A stretch of 64,000 bases of DNA. It comes from Pseudomonas sp. MM223 (GTDB taxonomy: Bacteria > Pseudomonadota > Gammaproteobacteria > Pseudomonadales > Pseudomonadaceae). Position numbers and translations under genes: made by a program. Position 1 is the stretch's first letter. Each line of letters begins with the position of its first letter. Location of the stretch: contig OX352322.1 in the NCBI GenBank assembly GCA_947090765.1, positions 2,897,501-2,961,500 on the forward strand, in the 5' to 3' direction. Below, in pieces: positions 1 to 8,875 of the stretch. Below the pieces are notes generated by a model. The model saw only the letters and a program-made list of their open reading frames with translations, made no database searches and had not been told where the DNA came from.

Positions 1-259
1 TGCTTACCCTGGGCTGGCAACATCGGCAGACAGCGAAGCGGCGCGGCTGGTGGCATTGCTCAGTGGTTCAAATGAGTTCGGTACGGTGGCGTTTGGTACT
101 GAAGGCGGTTTGTTCGACCAGGCGGGCATCCCGACTGTGGTTTGCGGGCCTGGCAGCATGGACCAGGGGCACAAGCCGGATGAATTCGTCAGTGTCGAGC
201 AGTTACGGGGGTGTGATGCCATGCTGCTGAGGCTGGTAGATTACCTCAGGCAGGATTGA
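1..259 (+). CDS. ArgE-like M20 metallo-deacylase, C-terminal part
   Basis: Only the last 85 codons are present; the gene enters from the left edge in the frame beginning at base 2. The sequence contains the M20 landmarks GTEGGLFDQAGIPTVVCGPG and GHKPDEFV; the His of the second supplies a metal ligand in this family. The best match by eye is acetylornithine deacetylase and related amidohydrolases, which remove acyl groups from amino-acid derivatives with Zn or Co in the cytosol. Without the N-terminal two thirds the substrate cannot be assigned, and Pseudomonas carries several ArgE paralogues. It converges with the porin gene across a shared hairpin. Confidence 0.8.
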   Translation, partial: AYPGLATSADSEAARLVALLSGSNEFGTVAFGTEGGLFDQAGIPTVVCGPGSMDQGHKPDEFVSVEQLRGCDAMLLRLVDYLRQD

Positions 260-261
260 CC

Positions 262-290
262 GAAAATGGGCCGCGATGCGGCCCATTTTC
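262..290. terminator. Bidirectional Rho-independent terminator
   Basis: A perfect inverted repeat has 13-bp arms (GAAAATGGGCCGC) around a 3-base loop. The A-rich outer arm on each side gives a U-run on both strands. It lies between the stop codons of two convergent genes and should end both transcripts. Confidence 0.85.
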
Positions 291-293
291 AAT

Positions 294-1562
294 TTAGAAG
301 CTGGCCTTGACCTGCAGGCCAACCACCAACGCGTTGTCGATCTTCTTCCCCGAGAAAGCCCCCGGTTCGATGATGTACTGCACATCCGGGCGCAGGTTAA
401 GCCATGGCGTCGCCTGGTAGCCGTAGCTCAGTTCGATCAGCTGTTCGGCGCTGTCGATATCCGGGAACTGCTGGCCAGCGTTGAAGGCGGCATCTTCCAG
501 CACATCGCGGCTACGCGGGTTGGGCACGGCACGGCCGTAACCCAGCGCCACGGTATCTTTCGGGCGGCCTTCGAACGGCTTGTACAGTACCACGCCGGCG
601 CCATACCACTTGGTGAACGGCGAGGCAGCCTTGCTGGATGCCGAGTACTGGCCGAAAGCGTGCAGGCTGCGGCCTGGTGAGCTTTGGTCGTTCCATACCG
701 CCTGGTCGATCAGCAGGTAGTGGCCGCCACGGCCGGATACTTCGTCATCGCTGCCGATGCGTTTCACGTCGGAGCTGTCGTAGTAGTAGCCCAGCTTGTA
801 CTCGCCGGGCAGTTCACCCTGCAGCTTGTACACCAGCTCCACCGGTACCACAGTGCCGGTGGTGTGCTTGGGGCCCAGATGCCAGGCGCGGCTGGAGTTG
901 CCGTTGCTCTCGGGGTCGACGTTGAACGCCGCCACGCGCAATTGCCAGGCAGGCGACAGGTCGTACTTCACCCGCACGCCCAGGTGAGCGTTGGGGTAGT
1001 TGGTCCAGCCGCTTCCACCAGACATGTTCAGCGGATGGCCGCAGAAGCCGGCGTTCATGAAGTTGCACAGGATGCCGCTGTCCAGGCCACCCAGGTCGTT
1101 GCCCATGGCCATGTAGCCCAGCTTGACGTTGAGCGCGGGGGTGAACAGGGTGCGCTCGTAGCTCAGCTCGGTCAGGCGGGTGTACAGGCCACCGAAGTTT
1201 TCCTGGATCGGCAGACGGTTACCGACCAGGTCTTCCGAGGCACTGTTACCGCGGCGGTCGTTGATGGTCAGCTGCACCTTGCCACCGTTGTCCAGGCCGT
1301 ACAGTTTCGACAGGTCGAACTGCACGCCCAGCTTCAGGTTCTGCGAATAACGCGCCGAGCGGTGCAGGCCGCCGTGGGCGTTGTAGGCGGTTTCGCCGCT
1401 GTAGTCGCCAGTGAACTTGACGCCGTCGTCTTCAAGCTGGTGACGCAGGCCGCCCCAGTCACCGGTCAGGGTGCTGCGGGTCATCAGGTCGCCGTCGGCC
1501 AAGGCGGTGGTGCTGGCCAGGGCCAGCAGCAGGGTGGGGGTGATGCGGATTGCGGATGGCAT
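294..1562 (-). CDS. OprB-family outer-membrane porin
   Basis: This is a 422-residue outer-membrane beta-barrel of the carbohydrate-selective porin family (OprB). It has a signal peptide (residues 1-22, cleavage after TALA), the family opening LTGDWGGLRHQLEDDGV near residue 32, and a C-terminal Phe typical of BAM-assembled porins. It sits 110 bases downstream of a PQQ dehydrogenase on the same strand. In Acinetobacter and Pseudomonas such porins accompany glucose or quinate dehydrogenases and bring the substrate into the periplasm. If the dehydrogenase is QuiA, a quinate/shikimate role like QuiX is likely; sugar uptake remains possible. Confidence 0.85.
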   Translation of the reverse strand: MPSAIRITPTLLLALASTTALADGDLMTRSTLTGDWGGLRHQLEDDGVKFTGDYSGETAYNAHGGLHRSARYSQNLKLGVQFDLSKLYGLDNGGKVQLTINDRRGNSASEDLVGNRLPIQENFGGLYTRLTELSYERTLFTPALNVKLGYMAMGNDLGGLDSGILCNFMNAGFCGHPLNMSGGSGWTNYPNAHLGVRVKYDLSPAWQLRVAAFNVDPESNGNSSRAWHLGPKHTTGTVVPVELVYKLQGELPGEYKLGYYYDSSDVKRIGSDDEVSGRGGHYLLIDQAVWNDQSSPGRSLHAFGQYSASSKAASPFTKWYGAGVVLYKPFEGRPKDTVALGYGRAVPNPRSRDVLEDAAFNAGQQFPDIDSAEQLIELSYGYQATPWLNLRPDVQYIIEPGAFSGKKIDNALVVGLQVKASF

Positions 1563-1585
1563 TGCTAAATCTCGGTTTGTCTTTC

Positions 1586-1663
1586 GGGCCTATTCGCGGG
1601 TAAACCCGCTCCTACAAGGGCCGGTGTAGGCCTTGTGGGAGCGGGCGTGCCCGCGAAGCAGGC
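1586..1663. repeat. REP palindrome pair
   Basis: Two inverted copies of the classic P. putida REP (TTCGCGGGTAAACCCGCTCC type) lie between the dehydrogenase and porin genes. They could form a large hairpin in the transcript and reduce porin expression relative to the dehydrogenase. Confidence 0.85.
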
Positions 1664-1672
1664 GACGCGGTC

Positions 1673-4090
1673 TTACGGCAAGGCGTAAGAAATCACGTAG
1701 TCGCCACGGTCAGTCGACTGGCGGGCGCCGCCAGCAGTGATGACCACATACTGCTTGCCGGTCTTCGGCGAAACGTAGGTCATCGGGCCGCCCTGGCTGC
1801 CCACTGGCAGGCGAGCCTTCCAGATTTCGTTACCGTTGCTGCTGTCGTAGGCGCGCAGGTAGAAGTCCTGGGTGCCGGCGATGAACACCAGGCCGCCTTG
1901 AGTCGACAGGGTGCCGCCCAGGGTTGGCAGGCCGATCTTGATCGGCAGGTGCATGCGGATACCAAGCGGGCCGGTGTCTTCAACGGTGCCTACCGGTACT
2001 TGCCAGGCCACCTGGCGGGTCTTCATGTCGATGGCAGTCAGGGTGCCGAACGGTGGTGCCTGGCACGGGATGCCGGCTACCGACAGGAAGCGGTTCTTGT
2101 TCACCGCATACGGGGTGCCCTTGAGCGGTACGGCGCCCATGCCGGTGTTCAGCGCTTCGCCACCGGAAGCTGCACCGCCTTTGTTCTGCGACGGGATCAT
2201 CTGGATCCACAGGCCCAGGCGCATGTCGTTGACGAAGATGAAGCCATGTACCGGGTCGGTAGAAATGCTGCCCCAGTTCATGCCACCCAGCGAACCCGGG
2301 AAGCTCAGCGACAGGTCGGTGCCCGGCGCGGTGTACAGGCCGTCGTAGCGCACTTTCTTGAAGTCGATGCGGCACAGCAGCTGGTCATACGGGGTGGCGC
2401 CCCACATGTCCGACTCGGTCAGGGTTTGCGCGCCGATCTGCGGCATGCCCACCGACTTCGGCTGGGTTGGGGAGTACGGCTCGTTGGGGATGTTGCTTGG
2501 CTTGACCGGTACTTCGTCGACCTGGGTCAGCGGCTTGCCGGTGGCGCGGTCGAGCACGTAGATTTGCCCGGCCTTGGTGCCGATCACCACCGCAGGCACC
2601 GACTGGCCGTCGTCCTTGGTGAAGTCGATCAGGCTCGGCTGCATCGGCAGGTCGAAGTCCCACAGGTCGTTGTGTACGGTCTGGAACACCCACTTCTGGT
2701 TGCCGGTGGTAGCGTCCAGGGCCAGCACCGAAGCGCCGTAGGTGTGGTCCAGCTTGTTGCGTTCTACACCGTAGATGTCGGTGGACGACGAACCCATCGG
2801 CAGGAACACGGTGTTCATTGCCGGGTCGTAGGACATCGGTGCCCAGCTGTTCGGGGTGCTGCGTACGTAGGTGTTGTCGCCCTGCGGTGCCTGGCGATCT
2901 TCCGGGTTGCCCGGGTCGAAGGCCCAGCGCATTTCGCCGGTGATCACGTCGAAACCACGGATCACGCCGCCTGGCATGTCGGTCTGGACGTTGTCGGCAA
3001 CACGGCCGCCGACCACCACAGTGGTACCGGCCATCAGTGGCGCGGAGGACAGCTGGTAGTAGGAGTCAGGCACGTTACCCAGGCCGGCCATCAGGTTGAC
3101 CTGGCCGTTGTTGCCAAAGCCCTGGCAGAACTCGCCGTTGTCGGCGTCGACGGCAATCAGGCGGCCATCGATGGTGTTGGTCAGCAGGCGGCGCTGGCAG
3201 TTGGCACCGGCCGGCACGCTACCGCCGGCAACCGGCGAGCTGTTCGGCTGGGTAGGCTGGGCGATGGCGGCGGTGGCGTCGAAGTAGGCCATGCCACGGC
3301 AACGCTGCCAGACCTTGGACTGGGCGTTGATTTCGTTCTTCCACAGCTCTTTGCCGGTGTCGGCATCGAGGGCGATCAGGTTGTTGTGCGGGGTGCAGAT
3401 GAACACCTTGTTGCCGATCTGCAACGGGGTCAGCTGGTCTTCGGCACCGTTGCCGTCGCTGATGGCTACGTCACCGGTGTGGTAGGTCCAGGCCACTTTC
3501 AGCTTGTTCACGTTGTCGCGGTTGATCTGGTCCAGTGCGGCGAAGCGGCTGCCACCTTCGGTGTTGCCGTAGTGGGCCCAGTCCTTCTGCTCTTTGCCAG
3601 CTTCGACCGGGGTCATGCCCGGGCCTTTGCCGGTGGGGGCGACGCTTGGGTGGGCAACGAACATGTTGCCAGCGGCAATCACCAGTGCCACGGCCATCAC
3701 CCCGGCAACGCCGTAGGCACCACGGCCGGCACTGGCGCCGTTGGCACGGGCCAGCAGCGGGTAGACCAGCGCCACGACCATGCCGATCGCGGCAAACATG
3801 AACAGGCGCGAGAACAGCGGCCAGAACACCAGGCCAGTATCGATCAGCGCCCAGATCGCGGTACCGACCAGAAACGCTGCGTACAGCCAGGCACCGGCCT
3901 TCTTGCGACGGGCGATGAGGATACCGGCGATGGCCATGGCCAGGCCGCCGATCAGGAAGTAAAAAGAACCGCCCAGGCCGGCGAGCTTGATGCCGCCAGC
4001 AGCCAGGAGGAGGCCGAGCAGGGCGATGATAACGCCCAGGCCGATCAGGATGATGTTTGTGGCGCCAGAAGCGCGCGGTGTTTCGTTCAT
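1673..4090 (-). CDS. quiA: Membrane-bound PQQ-dependent quinoprotein dehydrogenase, probably quinate/shikimate dehydrogenase
   Basis: The 805-residue protein matches the membrane glucose/quinate dehydrogenase family (about 800 residues). Five hydrophobic helices occupy residues 12-135, followed by a periplasmic eight-bladed PQQ propeller (about 165-800) with repeated LDADTGKELW-type strands. The motif NDLWDFDLP at 474-482 contains the Asp expected to act as catalytic base. The enzyme oxidises its substrate in the periplasm and passes electrons to ubiquinone. Gcd and QuiA are hard to tell apart by eye. I favour QuiA because the surrounding gene order resembles the KT2440 region holding the quinate enzyme rather than the gcd locus. 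The pobA region 37 kb away shows the strain degrades aromatics feeding the same protocatechuate route. Confidence 0.68.
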   Translation of the reverse strand: MNETPRASGATNIILIGLGVIIALLGLLLAAGGIKLAGLGGSFYFLIGGLAMAIAGILIARRKKAGAWLYAAFLVGTAIWALIDTGLVFWPLFSRLFMFAAIGMVVALVYPLLARANGASAGRGAYGVAGVMAVALVIAAGNMFVAHPSVAPTGKGPGMTPVEAGKEQKDWAHYGNTEGGSRFAALDQINRDNVNKLKVAWTYHTGDVAISDGNGAEDQLTPLQIGNKVFICTPHNNLIALDADTGKELWKNEINAQSKVWQRCRGMAYFDATAAIAQPTQPNSSPVAGGSVPAGANCQRRLLTNTIDGRLIAVDADNGEFCQGFGNNGQVNLMAGLGNVPDSYYQLSSAPLMAGTTVVVGGRVADNVQTDMPGGVIRGFDVITGEMRWAFDPGNPEDRQAPQGDNTYVRSTPNSWAPMSYDPAMNTVFLPMGSSSTDIYGVERNKLDHTYGASVLALDATTGNQKWVFQTVHNDLWDFDLPMQPSLIDFTKDDGQSVPAVVIGTKAGQIYVLDRATGKPLTQVDEVPVKPSNIPNEPYSPTQPKSVGMPQIGAQTLTESDMWGATPYDQLLCRIDFKKVRYDGLYTAPGTDLSLSFPGSLGGMNWGSISTDPVHGFIFVNDMRLGLWIQMIPSQNKGGAASGGEALNTGMGAVPLKGTPYAVNKNRFLSVAGIPCQAPPFGTLTAIDMKTRQVAWQVPVGTVEDTGPLGIRMHLPIKIGLPTLGGTLSTQGGLVFIAGTQDFYLRAYDSSNGNEIWKARLPVGSQGGPMTYVSPKTGKQYVVITAGGARQSTDRGDYVISYALP

Positions 4091-4135
4091 GCCAGGGATC
4101 TCAGCAGGTGGAATGCGCGCAGTCTAAGCCCTTAG

Positions 4136-4151
4136 CTTGCTAATTAACAAG
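4136..4151. promoter_or_regulatory. Candidate operator upstream of quiA
   Basis: The near-perfect palindrome CTTGCTAATTAACAAG (one mismatched pair) is centred about 53 bases upstream of the dehydrogenase start, in an AT-rich stretch suited to a promoter. No regulator can be assigned; the nearby LysR is a candidate. Confidence 0.35.
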
Positions 4152-4310
4152 TTGGTACATAATTTTATGAGGCTGATTGTCGCAGGGCTGATCGTGCGAT
4201 GGTGTGGCTAAAAGTCTAGATCAGGTGCTAAAAAATGCATTAAACGGGGTGTTCATGCAGGTTATGCAATCTGCATTCATACTTTGGTCGAGTACAAAAG
4301 TGGCCAGGTG

Positions 4311-4661
4311 TCACGCTGGCCACGGCGTGGAGCTGGTGTAGAACACCGCCAGCCAGATGGTGGCTGTGCCAGGGGCGGTCCACTCCACGCGGTGGCGGTA
4401 GTGCGGCGGGATGTCCAGGCAATCGCCCGGCGCCAGCAGGCGGGTGTGCTGCTCGTGCTCGAAACGCAGGCCCGCGGCGCCACTGAGCAGCACGATCCAT
4501 TCGCCTTCGGCCTGGTCGTACCAGAAGCCGGATGGGCTGGCCTGGCCACTGGAGACGATACGCTCCACACGCACGCCAGGGCGGCTGAGCAGTTCGTCGA
4601 CACGTTCGGCACTGGTGGGGTCGCAGGGTGGCAGGGCAGTCAGCAGGTTGTTCGGGATCAT
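4311..4661 (-). CDS. Small cupin-domain protein
   Basis: A 116-residue single-domain cupin. The conserved strands are visible as GEWIVLLSGAAGLRFE (about 53-68), APGDCLDIPPHYRHRVEW (about 77-94) and WLAVFY near the end. The PHYRHRV segment supplies the usual histidines of cupin motif 2 or a close variant. Proteins of this size are often metal-binding isomerases, dioxygenase-like enzymes or unknowns, so no reaction is proposed. It is transcribed divergently from a LysR regulator 116 bases away, which suggests that regulator controls it. Confidence 0.8.
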   Translation of the reverse strand: MIPNNLLTALPPCDPTSAERVDELLSRPGVRVERIVSSGQASPSGFWYDQAEGEWIVLLSGAAGLRFEHEQHTRLLAPGDCLDIPPHYRHRVEWTAPGTATIWLAVFYTSSTPWPA

Positions 4662-4777
4662 GGCAAGCCTCGCGTTGAAGGTGTAATGCCACTATGGACG
4701 CAATTGCCGTGCAGCGCGCTTCTTGACCGGCCCGGCTGTTTGTAAGACCTTTCCGAGATTTGGAAGACGGGCAGCAA

Positions 4778-5683
4778 ATGGACAAACTCCTGGCGATGAA
4801 GATGTTCGTGGCCACTGTCGATGCCCAGGGCTTTTCTGCTGCTGCGCGCAGGCTCGGGCTGGCGACTTCGTCGGTAACGCGCCTGGTCGATGCACTGGAA
4901 ACGGCGCTGGGCACCACATTGCTCAACCGCTCCACTCGCCAGGTCAGCCTGACCGAAGCCGGCGCCCGTTACTATGAGCGTGCGCGGGGTATTTTCGAGG
5001 CGCTGGACGAGGCCGATGCCAGTGTTGCCGACCGTGGCGAGGAGCCGGTCGGCGTGTTGCGCCTGTGCCTGCCGGTAGAGTTCGGCAGGCGGGTCATCGC
5101 CCCGCACCTGGGGCCGTTCCTGGCACGGTACCCGGCGCTGGAGCTGGACATCGACCTCAGCGACCGCCTGGATGACCTGCTGGACGGGCGCTATGACCTG
5201 TCGATACGCCTGGGCGACCCCTCGCCCAATGACGAACTGGTGTGCCGCCAACTCGGCCGTTTCGAGCGTTGGCTGGTGGCCAGCCCGGCTTACCTGGCCG
5301 GGCGTGAGGCGCTGCAGCACCCCCGGCAGTTGCTGGAGCACGCCTGCTTGCGCTTTCGCTACGGGCAAAAAGCGCGGCCCTGGCGCCTGGCGCGTGGCCA
5401 AGACAGCCTGGAGCTGGACGTACGTGGGCCGTTACGCAGCGCCAATGCCGACATGTTGCGCGAAACCGCGCTGGCGGGCAGTGGCATTGCGCTGCTGGCC
5501 GACTGGCTGGTGCGCGAGGATGTGCTGGCCGGGCGCCTGCTACGGGTGTTCCCCGACTGGCAGGCCAGCCCTGGCACGGCCAATGACAGTATCAACGCCC
5601 TGTACCTGCCCAACCACCGTGGTTCGCGGCGGGTTAACGCTTTCATAGACTTTTGCGAAAATCTACTGAAGCACAGCGCTTAG
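4778..5683 (+). CDS. LysR-family transcriptional regulator
   Basis: A 301-residue LysR regulator: winged helix-turn-helix at about 1-60 (FSAAARRLGLATSSVTRLVD, then LEtalGTTLLNRSTRQVSLTEAG) and a two-lobed effector domain at 90-290. The ATG at 4778 gives the canonical MDKLLAMKMF opening; an in-frame TTG at 4760 would add six residues and is less likely. It is divergent from the cupin gene, and the intergenic sequence holds a short TTCC-N7-GGAA inverted repeat near 4751-4765 that could be its box. The downstream MFS gene starts 105 bases later and may be a target. Confidence 0.88.
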   Translation: MDKLLAMKMFVATVDAQGFSAAARRLGLATSSVTRLVDALETALGTTLLNRSTRQVSLTEAGARYYERARGIFEALDEADASVADRGEEPVGVLRLCLPVEFGRRVIAPHLGPFLARYPALELDIDLSDRLDDLLDGRYDLSIRLGDPSPNDELVCRQLGRFERWLVASPAYLAGREALQHPRQLLEHACLRFRYGQKARPWRLARGQDSLELDVRGPLRSANADMLRETALAGSGIALLADWLVREDVLAGRLLRVFPDWQASPGTANDSINALYLPNHRGSRRVNAFIDFCENLLKHSA

Positions 5684-5788
5684 CGTTGCGCAGCGCGCAA
5701 AGCCGCATTGCGCCAAGGCTGGATTCTCGCCAGCGACGTGCATGGGTAAGGTAGCCGGCATATATCACCCCTTGTCGAGGAACCTCGC

Positions 5789-6988
5789 ATGAATCCCTCC
5801 CTTGCTGCCGCGCAGCCTGCAGCCACCGGCTTGAGCCGGGCACTGATCGTGCTGCTGGCGTTCTGCTGCGGCGCGATCGTCGCCAACATCTACTACGCCC
5901 AGCCCATCGTCGGCCTGATCGCCCCGGACCTGGGGCTGTCCACCGAGCATGCCAGCCTGATCGTCTCACTCACCCAGTTGGGGTATGCCCTGGGCCTGCT
6001 GCTGCTGGTGCCGCTGGCCGACCTGCTGGAAAACCGCCGCTTGATGGTCGCCACCGCTGTGCTGGCCTGCGTCAGCCTGCTGCTGGCGGGTACCAGCAGC
6101 AGCGGCCAGGGCGAACTGTTCCTGGGCTATGCGCTGTTGATCGGGTTCGGCTCGGTGGCGGTTCAGATGCTCATTCCGCTAGCGGCGCACCTGGCGCCGG
6201 AGCAGCAGCGTGGCCGGGTGGTGGGCAACATCATGGGCGGGTTGTTGCTGGGGATCCTGCTGGCGCGGCCGTTGTCCAGCCTGGTGGCCGACCACTTCGG
6301 CTGGCGCGCGGTGTTCATTGGCGCTGCCGGGGTGATGCTGGCGATTATCCTGCTGCTGGCCCTGACCCTGCCGCAGCGGCGGCCCGAGCACAAGGCCAGC
6401 TATGCCGGGTTGATGTTGTCGTTGCTGACACTGTTGCGTCGTTACCCGCTGCTGCGCCAGCGTTCGTTGTATCAGGCACTGATGTTCGCAGCGTTCAGCC
6501 TTTACTGGACCGCGGTGCCCATGGCGCTGGCCGGTGAGCATGGCCTTTCGCAAAGCCAGATCGCCGTGTTCGCCCTGGTGGGCGCGGTGGGCGCCGTTGC
6601 CGCGCCCTTGGCTGGCCGCCTGGCCGATGCGGGGCATGCGCGGGCCGGCTCGTTGCTGGCGCTGCTGCTGGCTCCGATGGCCTTGTTGCTGGGCTTGACG
6701 GTACCGGGCTACAGCGTGATCGGCTTGGGCCTGACCGGCGTACTGCTGGACTTTGCAGTGCAGATGAACATGGTCATTGGCCAGCGCGAAGTGTATGCAC
6801 TGGACCCGGCCAGCCGCGGGCGGCTGAACGCGGTGTACATGACCAGCATCTTCCTGGGTGGGGCGCTGGGGTCGGCGGTGGCCAGTGCACTGTTCAGCCA
6901 GTTTGGCTGGCAAGGCGTGGCGCTGGTGAGCGCAGGGTTGCCGGGTGTTGCGTTGCTGGTCTTCCTGCTCAAGGCCCGGCGTAGCTGA
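5789..6988 (+). CDS. MFS transporter
   Basis: A 399-residue inner-membrane major-facilitator protein with about 12 hydrophobic segments. The family opening NIYYAQPIVGLIAPDLGLS (about 32-50) and the loop motif PLADLLENRRLM resemble the YgaY/YnfM-type branch, whose members export small molecules. The start is supported by AGGAACC upstream. It lies directly behind a LysR gene on the same strand. The substrate is unknown. Confidence 0.85.
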   Translation: MNPSLAAAQPAATGLSRALIVLLAFCCGAIVANIYYAQPIVGLIAPDLGLSTEHASLIVSLTQLGYALGLLLLVPLADLLENRRLMVATAVLACVSLLLAGTSSSGQGELFLGYALLIGFGSVAVQMLIPLAAHLAPEQQRGRVVGNIMGGLLLGILLARPLSSLVADHFGWRAVFIGAAGVMLAIILLLALTLPQRRPEHKASYAGLMLSLLTLLRRYPLLRQRSLYQALMFAAFSLYWTAVPMALAGEHGLSQSQIAVFALVGAVGAVAAPLAGRLADAGHARAGSLLALLLAPMALLLGLTVPGYSVIGLGLTGVLLDFAVQMNMVIGQREVYALDPASRGRLNAVYMTSIFLGGALGSAVASALFSQFGWQGVALVSAGLPGVALLVFLLKARRS

Positions 6989-6996
6989 ACAATGGT

Positions 6997-7114
6997 CTGT
7001 GGGAGCGGCCTTGTGTCGCGATAGGGGTGCGAAGCGCCCCCAGAATTTTGGAATCATGCAGAATCGCCGGGGCCGCGTTGCGGCCCTATCGCGACGCAAG
7101 GCCGCTCCCACAGG
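6997..7114. repeat. Inverted REP pair
   Basis: Two head-to-head REP-like elements (GTGGGAGCGGCCTTGTGTCGCG and its inverse) flank about 45 bases between convergent genes. Paired inverted copies of this kind recur through the window. Confidence 0.85.
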
Positions 7115-7138
7115 GACAGCGCATGCCTTTACAAAATG

Positions 7139-7750
7139 CTATCGAGTCAACGGCAACGCCACGCCGATCAGGGCAAACAGGCTGCCGCAGCAGCGGTTGA
7201 AGCCTTTGCCACCCTTGGCCAGCCACGGCCGGACGCGAAACGCCAGGCGCGCCAACAGGTATTCCACCAGAAACTCGACACTGGCAAAGGTCGCCGCCAT
7301 CACCACGAACTGCAGCAACAGCCCGCGCTGCGGGTCGATGAACTGCGGCAGGAAGGCGCCGTAGAACAGCAGCACCTTGGGGTTGGCCAAGGCCGACAAC
7401 AAGCCTTGGCGGAACAAACCCGCATTGCCAAGCCTTGCGCTGCGTTCGGTTATCTCCAGGTGCAGGCCCGGGCTGCGCCACAGCTGGATACCCAACCAGA
7501 TCAGATAGGCGCCGCCCACCCACTTGAGCACGCTCAACACCGAAGCCGAGGTTTGCAGCAACGCGCTGAGGCCAAACATGGCCAGGGCAATAAGCGCGCT
7601 GAAACCGAACACGCCGCCAACAATGGTGAACAACGTACGGCGGGCGCCGTACAGGGCGCCATGGGTCAGGGCCAGCAGGCTGTTTGGGCCTGGTGTCAGC
7701 GACAGGCCGATGCTGGCCAGCAGGTAGATAAGCCAGGTGTCGAGTGCCAT
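7139..7750 (-). CDS. LysE/RhtB-family amino-acid exporter
   Basis: A 203-residue inner-membrane exporter of the RhtB/LysE family, with about six hydrophobic helices. The family signature GLSLTPGPNSLLALTHGALYG lies near residues 15-35, with GGAYLIWLGIQLWR near 78 and ALANPKVLLFYGAFLPQF near 115. Family members export amino acids such as homoserine, threonine or lysine. I use the ATG at 7750, preceded by AAGGCG; a longer open frame reaching 7933 overlaps the divergent regulator's promoter and adds residues foreign to the family. It is probably controlled by the divergent AraC-type regulator. Confidence 0.88.
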   Translation of the reverse strand: MALDTWLIYLLASIGLSLTPGPNSLLALTHGALYGARRTLFTIVGGVFGFSALIALAMFGLSALLQTSASVLSVLKWVGGAYLIWLGIQLWRSPGLHLEITERSARLGNAGLFRQGLLSALANPKVLLFYGAFLPQFIDPQRGLLLQFVVMAATFASVEFLVEYLLARLAFRVRPWLAKGGKGFNRCCGSLFALIGVALPLTR

Positions 7751-7856
7751 GGTGGTGCAACGCCTTGTTGATTTTGAGGGTGCCAGTCTATGGCGCGCAG
7801 CCCAATCTTGAATGGTATGATCTGGACATTGAATAGTCGTTTCTGGACGCAATACC

Positions 7857-8831
7857 ATGCTGCCTGATATCCGCCTGCTGATCCTGCCGTTACCGGATTT
7901 CGCCCTGCTGCCATTCGGTGGTTTTCTCGACAAATTGCGGTTTAGTGCCGACGACGAAGACTACAGCCAGCAGCGTTATTGCAGCTGGACCGTGGCAGGG
8001 CTCAACCTCGACCCGATACCGTCAAGCAGCGGTGCGGTGGTGCAGGTTGAGGCGGTGGCCGACCAATTGGAACTGGCCAGTTTCGATTACCTGGTGGTAT
8101 TCGGCGGGCGCAACGCCATGGCTACAGCTGCGTTGGCGCCGCGCTACCAAGCCTTGCTCAGGCGGGCCGGCAAAGCCGGGATCAAGCTGGTGGGGGTGGA
8201 CAATGGCGCTTTCCTGTTGGCCGCGTGCGGGCTGTTACGGGGGCACAAGGTGGTCGTGCACTGGCGTCACGAAGCCGAGTTTCGCGCAGCGTTTCCACAG
8301 TTGCAGGTGCTGCGCGAACAGTTGTATTGCATCGATGCAAACCGTATCACCTGTGCGGGCGGCACGGCGGCCATTGACCTTGCGGTGGCGCTGTTGTCAC
8401 AAGCCTGTGGGCGAACCCGGGCGCTCAAAGGGCTGGCCGACATGCTGGTGGACGAAACCCGCGACAGCCGCCATGCCTTGCGCTCGCTGGAGCTGGGCGC
8501 CGGCCAGGGGCGCCAGGTGCAGCGGGCACATGCCCTGATGCGTCACCACCTGGGCACCCCGCTGGCGGTCGAGCAACTGGCCGCTGAACTGGGCATCAGC
8601 CGGCGCCAGCTGGACCGGCAGTTCCACGCCAGCCACGGCATGAGCGCCAAGGCCTGGTGGCTGGAGATGCGCTTGCAGCAGGCGCGCTGGCGCTTGCTCA
8701 ACTCCAGCCATAGCCTGGCGCAGATTGCCGATGAGGTGGGCCTGGGCGATGCCAGTTACCTGGGTAAATGTGTGCGGCGGCGGTTTGGCTGTACGGCCCT
8801 GGCGCTACGCACTGGCAATAATCCAGCCTAA
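7857..8831 (+). CDS. GlxA/FtrA-type AraC regulator with GATase-like domain
   Basis: A 324-residue regulator. The N-terminal 190 residues form a DJ-1/PfpI glutamine-amidotransferase-like domain (FDYLVVFGG near 76; VDNGAFLLAACGLL near 119). The nucleophile position that is Cys in active enzymes reads Asn-Gly here, so the domain probably senses a ligand. The C-terminal 100 residues are a double helix-turn-helix (VEQLAAELGISRRQLDRQF and LAQIADEVGLGDASYLGKCV). Relatives (CdhR, ArgR, GbdR) sense nitrogenous compounds. It is divergent from the LysE-type exporter, an arrangement that suggests it controls export of an amino acid or betaine. Confidence 0.87.
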   Translation: MLPDIRLLILPLPDFALLPFGGFLDKLRFSADDEDYSQQRYCSWTVAGLNLDPIPSSSGAVVQVEAVADQLELASFDYLVVFGGRNAMATAALAPRYQALLRRAGKAGIKLVGVDNGAFLLAACGLLRGHKVVVHWRHEAEFRAAFPQLQVLREQLYCIDANRITCAGGTAAIDLAVALLSQACGRTRALKGLADMLVDETRDSRHALRSLELGAGQGRQVQRAHALMRHHLGTPLAVEQLAAELGISRRQLDRQFHASHGMSAKAWWLEMRLQQARWRLLNSSHSLAQIADEVGLGDASYLGKCVRRRFGCTALALRTGNNPA

Positions 8832-8843
8832 AGCATTGCCGCC

Positions 8844-8862
8844 GGGGCCGCTTAGCGGCCCC
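8844..8862. terminator. Hairpin between convergent genes
   Basis: GGGGCCGC and GCGGCCCC pair around a 3-base loop, between the AraC gene and the CAP-domain gene. It probably acts as a shared terminator although the U-tracts are poor. Confidence 0.55.
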
Positions 8863-8875
8863 AAGTGCTGCAGAT

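Noticed and set aside
1898..4135. 745-codon open frame antisense to the PQQ dehydrogenase gene
   Set aside because: It is a GC-skew shadow: Val/Gly/His-rich with no family features, while the opposite strand encodes a complete conserved enzyme.
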